From: Antedon mediterranea
Lineage: Eukaryota; Echinodermata; Crinoidea; Comatulida; Antedonidae
Assembly (NCBI RefSeq): GCF_964355755.1
Contig: NC_092679.1
Span: 622,001-686,000 of the forward strand
Direction of reading: 5' to 3'
DNA length: 64,000 bases
Shown: piece by piece, positions 27,301 to 39,300 of the stretch
Layout: each line of letters starts with the position of its first letter
Position numbering within the stretch: the stretch's first letter is position 1
Program-made: the position numbers and the translations under genes
The notes under the pieces: model-generated
What the model saw: only the letters and a program-made list of their open reading frames with translations
The model's database searches: none
What the model was told of the DNA's origin: nothing

Positions 27301-30300
27301 CACTCTCAAACTTAAGCCTTGTGTAACACTCTCAAACTTAAGCCTTGTGTAACACTCTCTAACTTAAGCCTTGTGTAACACTCTCAAACTTAAGCCTTGT
27401 GTAACACTCTCAAACTTAAGCCTTGTGTAACACTCTCAAACTTAAGCCTTGTGTAACACTCTCAAACTTAAGCCTTGTGTAACACTCTCAAACTTAAGCC
27501 TTGTGTAACACTCTCTAACTTAAGCCTTGTGTAACACTCTCAAACTTAAGCCTTGTGTAACACTCTCAAACTTAAGCCTTGTGTAACACTCTCAAACTTA
27601 AGCCTTGTGTAACACTCTCAAACTTAAGCCTTGTGTAACACTCTCAAACTTAAGCCTTGTGTAACACTCTCAAACTTAAGCCTTGTGTAACACTCTCAAA
27701 CTTAAGCCTTGTGTAACACTCTCAAACTTAAGCCTTGTGTAACACTCTCAAACTTAAGCCTTGTGTAACACTCTCAAACTTAAGCCTTGTGTAACACTCT
27801 CAAACTTAAGCCTTGTGTAACACTCTCAAACTTAAGCCTTGTGTAACACTCTCAAACTTAAGCCTTGTGTAACACTCTCAAACTTAAGCCTTGTGTAACA
27901 CTCTCAAACTTAAGCCTTGTGTAACACTCTCAAACTTAAGCCTTGTGTAACACTCTCAAACTTAAGCCTTGTGTAACACTCTCAAACTTAAGCCTTGTGT
28001 AACACTCTCAAACTTAAGCCTTGTGTAACACTCTCAAACTTAAGCCTTGTGTAACACTCTCTAACTTAAGCCTTGTGTAACACTCTCAAACTTAAGCCTT
28101 GTGTAACACTCTCAAACTTAAGCCTTGTGTAACACTCTCTAACTTAAGCCTTGTGTAACACTCTCTAACTTAAGCCTTGTGTAACACTCTCAAACTTAAG
28201 CCTTGTGTAACACTCTCAAACTTAAGCCTTGTGTAACACTCTCAAACTTAAGCCTTGTGTAACACTCTCAAACTTAAGCCTTGTGTAACACTCTCTAACT
28301 TAAGCCTTGTGTAACACTCTCAAACTTAAGCCTTGTGTAACACTCTCTAACTTAAGCCTTGTGTAACACTCTCTAACTAAGCCTTGTGTAACACTCTCAA
28401 ACTTAAGCCTTGTGTAACACTCTCTAACTTAAGCCTTGTGTAACACTCTCTAACTTAAGCCTTGTGTAACACTCTCTAACTTAAGCCTTGTTTAACACTC
28501 TCAAACTTAAGCCTTGTGTAACACTCTCAAACTTCATGTGACAAAATAAAATGTGATGTGCCCATATATGGACATGTTGATGTCATATCACTACCATAAT
28601 ACACTTTTTTTGTCAAACTAGTTTGATAGTGTAGACAGAGCTTTAAGATGATGTCAAATAAATATCACTACTTAAATTTGCAAATAAGTATTTTTTTTAA
28701 AGTTGTAGACCAAGAACATACAGGGCCTGTTTCTATTGACCAAGAGAACATGGTTTATAAAAATGCAATCGCGGTCTTAAATTGACCTCACCTTAGAAGG
28801 TCAATGAATGCCGCGAGCATCCGACTCTACGAGTGGATAATGAAATAATTACATAATCAACCACGAACTATCACTAAATGAGAAACTGATTGTAGTTTCA
28901 GTAAAAATTAGGCTGCAACATGATTCTGGTTTCAATTTAATTTTCAAAAAGAAAAGATCAGAATAACGAGTCAAAAAATACAAACTTCCAAATATTGGAG
29001 TGTAAAAAAATGTGTTTTATAATTGATTTAAATTGCATAGGAGGCATAAATATTTAAAAAAGAAAAATGCATCAATCAAATCATTACTGACAGACCAGTA
29101 GACTAGCGAGAAAGAGCCATAGAAGCGGTCAGCACACATAACAATGTCTACAGCAGATGAATGCTGCAACAGATTATTTCTATTCAATTAATAACATGGT
29201 TTTAAAAGCTAACCTGCAAAATGCATTCCAATTTCAATTAATTTCATGATCTTCTATCTTGATTGATTGATTGATTTTAATGTTTACTACATCAAAATGT
29301 TACGGAGCTTAATTGGAATAGCTACAGATATTACCAAACAAAAATTCCTTGCAAATAAGATTTTGTTGTCAACTTTGACCTATAAATATTAGTGATGACA
29401 TAAAGAAAACAAGAGCAAGCAGATCAGAGTTGCAACCTTTGCCATCTTAAGAAAGAAAAGAAAAAGGATCAAGAATCCTGATCAAGTCTTTGACGTACAA
29501 CCTAAAAATAGTTTTTAAAAAGTGGTCCAGAATTGGATCCTGGTCTGGATTGACTCCAAAATGGAGTATTCAATGATGATGTGTTTTAAATGTAGTCAAG
29601 ATCTATCTTGTAGTTTAGTAAAATAATAAAAAGTGATCTAGATAGAATTGGGGTCCAGATTGCCTAAAAAAATGGAGTCTTCAGTGACCACATATTTATC
29701 TGTGGTTTAAATTTGATCCATCTTTTAGTTTTGACATTATCCTGCTAACAGACAAACAAACACACCCTAAGCGGAGGTATACTCCAGCCAAAAAAACTAT
29801 TTTTCTACTGTTATACATCTGAAAAAAATCTATTTATCTTTTGATTTAGAAATGATACAAGATTAAGGAGATTATTTAGGATAATTTAAAAAATTCAAAA
29901 AGGATTTGCATTGTGTACTCTGTAATCTAATCTGAATCATATCACCTACAAAATATTCATTTATTAATGAAATGAAATCGACTGGTTCTCAAATGACCAG
30001 GTAATTAAGAACGACTTTGCCTAAGGCTTCTACTTTTAAATTATTATCCACTATCAATATTAATGAAAACAAGATTGTTATTAGTTTTAAACTAATAAAT
30101 AGATAACAATGGTATCCTTTTACTAGTTTTATTAAAACGATGACCTAGATAACTTAAGTAACCTATATATATATTTATTATAAATAAATCTATTAATTGA
30201 ATCGGTACCATGACTGGTTACATTTTAAAGGTCCATGTGGAATACAATACACATTACTGTACTCACATTGGAGTAAGAAAATCAACAAACTAAAGATATC

Positions 30301-33300
30301 CCTATTTATGAATGGTATAACCCACTTAATAAACTAGCCAATCAGAGATATATGGAAGTTTAAACTTTAGTATAAATTCTTATGGAATACTTTATAAAAT
30401 TCCCACTGTTGATCTGAGAATGTTCACCCAAGCTGCATACTATTACAACTTATGAAGAGTTGAACCAAGAACTCTTGAAATAATAGGCAAATATTTTAGT
30501 TAAAATATCGTGTCATAATTTCCACTTTGGATGTTAAATGAATTATAGGAAACAAGCCAAAAATGAAAAACTGTAATAGACTATTAGAGCTTGATAATGA
30601 AGCAAAAGTGGTTTGCCCATTTCTATAACAAGTCATTAACGTTTTAGTAGAAGGATTAAAAACGCAAAATCCGCAAAGCTCACTCTATCATAATGACTAA
30701 ATGCTGTCACAGCATTTAGTGCATATAAAATGAAGCTTACTCAACGCCGTTTGACGAGTCACAACGAACGAATTAACAACACGACTGCTCTCCTGGGGAG
30801 ACCGAAATGGATTTACGTTCGATGGTGGTCCCAGCAGCGATACTGAGCCGGTACGATAATCCATACAAGTTTGGACGACATTTTCTCTTACGTGGTGAAA
30901 AGGAGTGATGGCGACTAACAGGTTGTTAGCTAGCCCGAGGGAGACAAAAACAAACACAAGGATATGATGTACAATAAACACTTAAATTAAAAACTTGATT
31001 CGCAGTATTATATGATTTAAAAGAAAACTTATAATCATTTTACGTATGCTTAATATTAATAAACAATTTTGGATAATTAGAAGCTTTTAGTAATACGAAA
31101 AAAACTTGATTTAACTAAAATACATCATTTTGTACTGTTGTTAATAAAAATCAATTCCAGATCATTAAAAATGCTTTTTCAATAAATTATTACGGTAATT
31201 TTCTTTCATATTTCAAGGTAAAAAAACATTACATTCAACATTCAAGTTCACATTAATATTCTTTCATAAACTATTACAATATTTCATTAAAAAATAAGAT
31301 GTTTTTTAACATTGAAAACGCATTCGGAATACCAGACATAAGTCAGTCTAGTGGTGTCAAGTATTGGGAGAATCGACTGTTTTTAGGCCTAGTATAATTA
31401 CGTTTTTTAAGCAATAGCCGTTACGATTTTTTCCTGCTAGTTTTCAAAAAATATCTAGGCCTAGAGGATTTCTATGAAACTCTCACTAAGTGCAAATAAA
31501 TAAGCTTATCCTCCCCTGGGTCTTGTGCTGAGTGCATCATATCTCTCTCAATCCTTTTAAATAACATTTATTTGATATTCTATAGAATACCAGTTTCAAC
31601 TGGGAAATTCTACAAACAAAAGTTACCAATATTCTCTATGTATCTGAAAATATATTGATATATACTAAACTTAATAACAAGAAAAAGTATCTAGTAGTAG
31701 CTCAATAGTATTAGTACAATACACTAATATTTAGTTTATAACCACCGATGTTGAATAGTAATACTTTTTCTACACGCCAATCAAATTTCAACAATAACAT
31801 GAAAGCCCCAGTGGTCTAATGGTTAGGACATCTAAGTTCTGGGTTTGAATCTCAATTGGAGTGACTTTTCTCATTCAACAGATTTCCTCATCTTTATCCT
31901 TTCAAATTAATTAATTAAATTTCAGTATATCAGTGGTTTAGAATTGCCTGTGTGCCTGTGATGTTTACCTACAATATTAGCATAAAAAACACTTAAGTGA
32001 TATCAAAAATATATCCCTTTATTCACTTAGATAATTTAATATTATGATAATAAGTGTTTCCCTTATTTTGAGTATGATACTAATAGTTAATACAGCCTTT
32101 GAATTATTACTATTTGAAGGATAATCCGTGCATTTTCAGCGTAACGGTACAGTCTTACATTAACCTTGTCACACGGTCAGTCAAAGGGTTTGTCGCACTC
32201 TTTCTATAATTACATACCATTGTCTCATGGACGTATATAACTATTTCATAATAGTATTGTAAAAATGATAGTATTAAGTTACAAATTGAAAGTCAATAAT
32301 TCATCGCAACATCTTTTAAAATCGTATATTAAAGGAAATAGTGTGAATATTAATTACAGAAACCACCAATAATACAAAATGTTCAATATCATTAAATTAT
32401 TTGTGTATAATTGGTAGTATAATATTTGAAATGAATTCAGGGTTTTAAATAATTGGAAGGTAACCATTTTTTTGTGATTCACTCAATTGAAAGTAAAGAC
32501 TCTTTAATACCAATTTTCATAGATAGACTATTTTATAGAATCATTATCGACAAATGAACTGCAACATATCTTATTTATAATATTTTATTTTTTTTAACTG
32601 TGTAGGACTTAATTATTACAGTAACTAAATTTAGTAATTATTTTCATACTGATAGCACAAATAGTATATATTTTTCTATTCAACCAATTGTCTGTTACTT
32701 GTTGTACTGTTTTTATTTTTCACTTTTTATGTCATGTTTGTTTTGTATGTAGCTGTATTTATTATCTTGTTTTGAATTTTATACCCAGTAAACCACATAT
32801 CAAGTATGTATTTATATGATGATGAATAAAGAATCTTGAATTGAAACACTATTTTGAAAGACCAATATTTTTCACGGAGAAAAGTGAGACATGGACAACA
32901 GTACGGCATCACATCAGGAATATTCATCTTCATAGAGGGCTCACTTCATGGTATTTAGTACTGTTATCCACTTTACTGTAGTAACCACTATCCGTAATTT
33001 TTTTTTTATAATCGTGCTCAATAGGCTAATTTTTACTATTTAACATATATACAGTATTTATTTAAGTTTGCTTCATACATATTTCTTATAAAAAATGCCG
33101 CTCAACATTTTAAAATTAATCATTGTTCTTTCTTCAGATATATTAATAATTTATAGAAAATATGTTTTGTTACCATGGAAATTGACTGTAACAAAATAAA
33201 AATATGTTGGTTAATCGCAAAAATACACAAAATCTAACATAGCTATTTAATTATAAATCACATCATGCCCATTTTGTTGGGTGTTAGTAATCTGGTTGTA

Positions 33301-36300
33301 TTTCATTGAATAATTGATATTCCTGCTAATTTTCAACAGCATTTGAAAGAAGGCATGTGTACCTATCCAACAATTATATTAATCTACTAATTAAAATATG
33401 AACTTTAATGTGCTGTGTGTGTGACCTCAACCTGTAGGCATGCAACTGAATACCCTCTAGAGACAACGTGACTTCACGGTGGTACAAGTGAGAAAATTCT
33501 TCCACATTCTGTTGATTCGTGTCAACTAATCAAAGGGCGACAATCCAAAATCGTTCAACCGTGAGCCCTCATAGACTCTTTTTTCCCAGATGTTTTTGGA
33601 TCCAGCAGCTGGGACCTATAAATTATAGTCGAGTTTACAAATTTCCACTGTCGGCCTTAGAACTACTGTATAGCTACTGCAATGATAAAGCTTTCTAATG
33701 AGTATGTCCTCTTGGGACATTGCTGGCTAAAGCTGCGGCGCGAAAAAAAAGAGGTTTTTTCTTATATCCTCACCAGGCCAAAAACACATCAAAAACTTAC
33801 AACTATTTCTAAAGAATATTTACAAAATATCGTGTTGTATAAATTTCAGGTACTTGACAAAATCTGTCATGCCCAATACCAGACTATGTTCGTGATGGAT
33901 ATCTTGACATTTACAGGTAACCATGACGATAGAAAATGTGTATGCATACTGTGTAACATTGAAAAGTTATTAATTTTCATTCAACAAGTAGGTTAAGTCC
34001 TAGAGTTCAAAAAGATGTAGTCATTCACCAAATGAATGTTTTAAATACATTCCACACCTTATTTAAACTGAACATAGCATCATCATCATATCACACTTAA
34101 CTCAAAATCTTGTACTCCACTTCTCCTAAGCGGCAAGGCTAATAGTAAAACTGTCCACGCTAAGTCATTTTTTAACTTCCTTTTAGAGATGTGGCTACAG
34201 CATATTTTTTCGTTGAAAGTCTTGCCAATTTTATGTAAATTGAAGTTTTTAATAGTGAACTAGTTCAGAGTGCTAGTAAGTTGGGATAATCATGGACCTA
34301 AGTATAAATTTCCCTAATTTATAGGTCCATGGGATAATTATGGTATACTCATTTAGGCCTACTATATAGGTCCATGTATTTATATTTGTCATCAAGCTTA
34401 ACTGGAAACTAAGGAGTACTAGGTTAGGATAATAGGGTGGAATTAGGAAAATACTTTATTGGTCATGAAAATTCATTTTTATAGGTTAGCTGCCCTTGAA
34501 ATTGAACTAATTCATTGCTTTGTATTATTCAATTCTGTAGGTTTTAGTAATTTAAGTGCAGTTCATCCTGTTGCAATGACAATAAAAATATGTTATGTTT
34601 ATTCCTGAATAAAATTACATATTTCACTTAATTTGATTTGATTTATTCAATGCAGCGAAACAAAAATTACTGAATAATAAATACACAAATGCCAAGGATT
34701 TTCAAACTTTTCATACATCTTGGTGACAGCAAATAAAGATTAGGAAACAGGCAACCATGCAATGGCGTACCACACAGGGCAAAGGTCCAACAGGCAACCA
34801 TGCAATGGCGTATCACACAGGGCAAAGGCCCCAATAGGCTACCATGCAATGGCGTATCGCACAGGGCAAAGGCCCCAACAGGCTACCATGCAATGGCGTA
34901 TCACACAGGGCAAAGGCCCCAACAGGCAACCATGCAATGGCGTATCACACAGGGCAAAGGCCCCAACAGGCTACCATGCAATGGCGTATCACACAGGGCA
35001 AAGGCCCCAACAGGCTACCATGCAATGGCGTATCACACAGGGCAAAGGTCCCTTGTTTAGCATTCCTAAGTGACCCTCCAACACTGGGTAGTTGCATTGG
35101 ACAGCTAATGCTCTGGGGCCTTTTGTTTAGCACTGCTAAATGGCCCTTCAATGCTTAGTTGTTTTGGACTGCTAATGCTCTGGGCCCCTTGAGCTCTGGG
35201 GCCCCTGGATTTAGCCAGTGAGCACTCATAGCCATTATGCCACTAAAAGCATGGCAGTATCTGGCAACAACAAACTGGAGAATCACCAACAGAAATAGCA
35301 CAATATAGCAACAATAATCAATAAGACAAAGTTTGGAAAAGGCTTTCTTCAAACTGCAACATCAACCAATCAGTCAATCAAACATCAATATCAAAATGGT
35401 TCTAGGCATGCACTACATGCCTTACTCGTAGAAAGTGTAATAAAAAACAAATTATTATCAATCTTGGTTTTTTACAGTGAGCCGTGGCGACGTGCCGACT
35501 CCACAACTACTCTCTATAGATAACTCTGTTAAAGGTAAATTAAAACACATCATCATCATTATTACTATTCCTACTTCATTATGAAATTAAGTAATTTCTT
35601 AATAATCTGACTAAAGGATTTGAATTTTAAAAGAGCGAGTCTAGACGACAAAGACAATAATAGCAAACAAATATTTTTTTACAGATCGAGGTTTCATTAT
35701 AAATGTTGTCTCATTAAAGGCATCCTAATAATAGGAGAATTGGACATTTGTGTCTGGACCTGGCAGACTAGTGCACAGAAGAAAGAAATAATATTTGTCT
35801 GTTTTGACTTGCTATGGAAAGAAAGTTACTATATATATTACAGTTGCCACAAAATTAGCTCTTAATTGATGAAAATTATTATCAATTATTGATGGTAGAA
35901 AAAGATATTTATGACATTTTATTCACACATGAAAGACTAGTAAATTACTAATACAGAAAAAAAATTAAATCAATTTCTTTTTAGTGTTAAAATTAAAGTA
36001 TCTTTATAACACATGTAGTCGTAAAATTTGCTCTTAATTTATGCAAATAAATGTTGATACTTAGAGTTTGTCAAGTAGCATCTAGATTAAGAAAGTGCTT
36101 ATTCCAATAACTGTCAATTTTACAATACTACTCGGTTAATTAAGAGAGCATGTTCATACATTCTAACAGTTGTTTACCATGTGACTAGCATTCTATGCCA
36201 TTAGATAAGTTTGGTGTTAAATTCAAGCGTGATCAACTATTAGAGGTGTCAGCACAGATATCTGATCAAATGTCAATTCGTTTTAAAATTAGTCAACGTA

Positions 36301-39300
36301 GTAATTCATTGAATTATATCGTATTTGAAGATATGTCGATTTATTTGCCGACGAACGAAATAGCACCCAATGGACATCGGTAGTGTGCTACGTGCTGCTT
36401 GCATACGTGAGTAATTATCCAACTGGGAGTTTAAAAACCAACCCTCTCGTGCTTTTGATTTTCCGACGGAGAGTGTGTTCCACGGCAAACAATTTCTTCA
36501 ATACGTCACGTTTATGAATTTCCAGATGAAGAATGTTGTCGTAAAACCTTAAGTATAATTTACCATGAACCGACAAAGACTAATAATTATGGCATTGTGC
36601 TCAAACATATTGAAATATCATCTGGCACAAAAAAATAGAAATGGCAACTGAAATTGATTTTTGTAACAAATAAGTAAAACAATGAAAGAGAATGTACAAT
36701 ACATTCTATTTTCAGATTCAACTTCCTACTTTCCACTATTTATCAAACTTACTGTTCACAAATGAAAGTTTTGTTTTTTTTAATATGTTTTTCCAACGAA
36801 TATAACTTGCAATTTACATAGCAGTTGTAAACCAGCCTAGTCTACACTAGCAAACTTTAGTTTCAAACTCTAAAGTTCGCCAACAAAAGTTTTCCAAAAT
36901 TTGATAGCGTAATTACAACTGGTCTACATTGGCAGACCCGTTTTGCCAAACTGTAATTTGAGTTGCTCATTTTGCAAACTGTAATTTAGGGGTGTACACT
37001 AGAGCTTTTAGTTTGTGAACCTTCTTAACAACTAGTTTTTCTAAAGTTTGTGAAATATAATCAATTGGACATGATGGTGGGACAAATTGACAGCCTCCAG
37101 TAACTAGTGTTTATAAAAACCAAGAACTAATTAATAATTAAAAGTCCTTGAACAATGGGGTCTACAAAGAATACAAGGCTCTTGCAAATTATCATTTAAT
37201 ACTAAAATGTATAATCTTCTAAACTTAAAAACAAACAAAAAACTGAGTTTGAAAAATGAATTAGATTAAGAATTTCTTAGATGTTGACCAAGTTTATTGA
37301 ATGTGTCACTCTGTCTGCATTGCAGTAATCAACAAATTCATAAACATAGTAATATTAGATATTGGTTATTAATAATTCATAATAAAATTGAGTCAAGAAC
37401 AATACAAGTAGGTCATATGATATTTACAATTTGGAGACGTTAATCTTTTGACATTTAATTTTAATTTACATGTGGTGTTAATTTAGAGGCTATAATGTAT
37501 CAATGTTAACAACATTATACATAAATAATAAGTGTTGAGGTGGTACTATTTGCAATTCGCAGAAACAGTTTTATTTTCATTTTATTCCTTTCAGAGAAAT
37601 ATAAAAGTGGAAAACTGGAAAGAAACAAAAGCTATCAACAACAACATCGACCAATGGTGTGCTGCTCTCGCTTGTCTGCCCAACCTAAGGGCATGTCTAC
37701 AACCCAAAGGGCGTGTCTTTATAACTCTAATAATAATTAATGACACCACCCAGGTTGTGTAGATCCATTATCCCACTGAGGGAAATATTAACAGATACTT
37801 GCCTGATTAGAGGTGAAATATAACAATGAATAATTACACAAACAGTGGTTGGTTATATCTCGCTCTTTGAGGAGAAAGGGCTATTTTCAGTTTATCCAGG
37901 TAAGCTAAGCACAAAATAGACTGTAGAATATTACAAATTAATCAAAACTATAAATAACGAAGCAAATCATAGTACAGTATGTATCATTAATCTTCAAAAT
38001 GATTAAGAAAGATAAAACCTGTTGCAGGTGTCTTCATAATGTTTAATGACCTACGTTTTTGTAGTTTTAACAATTAAAAAAGAAAAATGTCCTACAGTAT
38101 GCAGATGTTCTTGAAGCTGGCATTGACACCATTTTAAAAGCGTTTTAATTAATAATTTCAAATGCTATGTTAACATGTACATGGTAAAGAAATTAATTTT
38201 TTTCATTTATTTTATGACAGTTTGGAGACAAGTCTTGTGGTGTGGCCAGATAGTCACATATGTAGCCATATCTAGTGGCTAATAAAGCGGCCTGCCCCCC
38301 CCCCCCCCCCTAAATAATCACAAAGACACAAGAAGCTCTACACAAACAAAGTCTTATTACAAGTTTTTGAGAGTGGAGTTGTTTTGTCATGAGAAAAAAA
38401 TCTTTGGCATCTGACAGGATTTGAACCCAGGACCCTGGGATGCCAAGCATCTAAACCACTAAGACAGCTCCACTCTAAATACTTAGCTTAGTGCAGTACC
38501 ATCTCAGCAACTTTATGCTATAGGTTACATAGGTTACAGTTCAGCTACCTATACCTATCATTATTTATTGAGATAGATAAATATGTCCTCTTATCAAACT
38601 TCTACATTTGAAACTTTATACAACGAAAAATAACCTTTTAATTCCTATTACATTAGCAATAAACAATGATCGGTACTAATGCCTGGTGCCTCGTTGTCTT
38701 ATCAAAAATGTTTGGAAGATCTAATACAAATACAATACTGTAATAAATGAGAATGGCTTTTCAAAAACCCAACGGATAATCTTGATTGATGTTGTTTCAG
38801 GGAATCGATTTGATCGAAGAAGATACAAGAGATTAGAATTATGATTGGTCAGGACAATGTACAGTATTGGGTTCCATCTACTTTTTCAATTACTAACATA
38901 ACCGGTCACTACATACATTGCTGCATTATGTAACCAAGTGTAAAGCTCTGTCTACACTATCAAACTTTATGTGACAAAAAAATGTGATGTGATATGGCCA
39001 TGATGATGTCATATCACTAAAATATTTGGACATACCGTATTTGGGTACATTATACTTGTTTTGTCAAACTTGTTACTTCTGTAGACAGAGCTTAAGTAAA
39101 ATTACTAGTCACATACACACATGTACACATACATGTAAAATATTGTGTAAAATACTTGTACTTGTAATACAAAATAGAGAGAGCAGTAGAGGCCAGGATA
39201 TTTAGTATTTTGGCCCATATTGAAGCAAAAAATAACTCAAGATTGTATTAGTATTCGTGATGTCATCAATAAATCAATATGCATGTTTTGTACAAAAACG

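Noticed and set aside
31803-31868. True tRNA gene with A and B boxes
   Set aside because: No acceptor-stem pairing or plausible anticodon loop was found, and a similar sequence recurs near 20.1 kb, so it was called SINE-like.
34762-35158. Overlapping plus-strand ORFs of about 100 codons
   Set aside because: The 44-bp repeat cycles through all frames and explains all of them.
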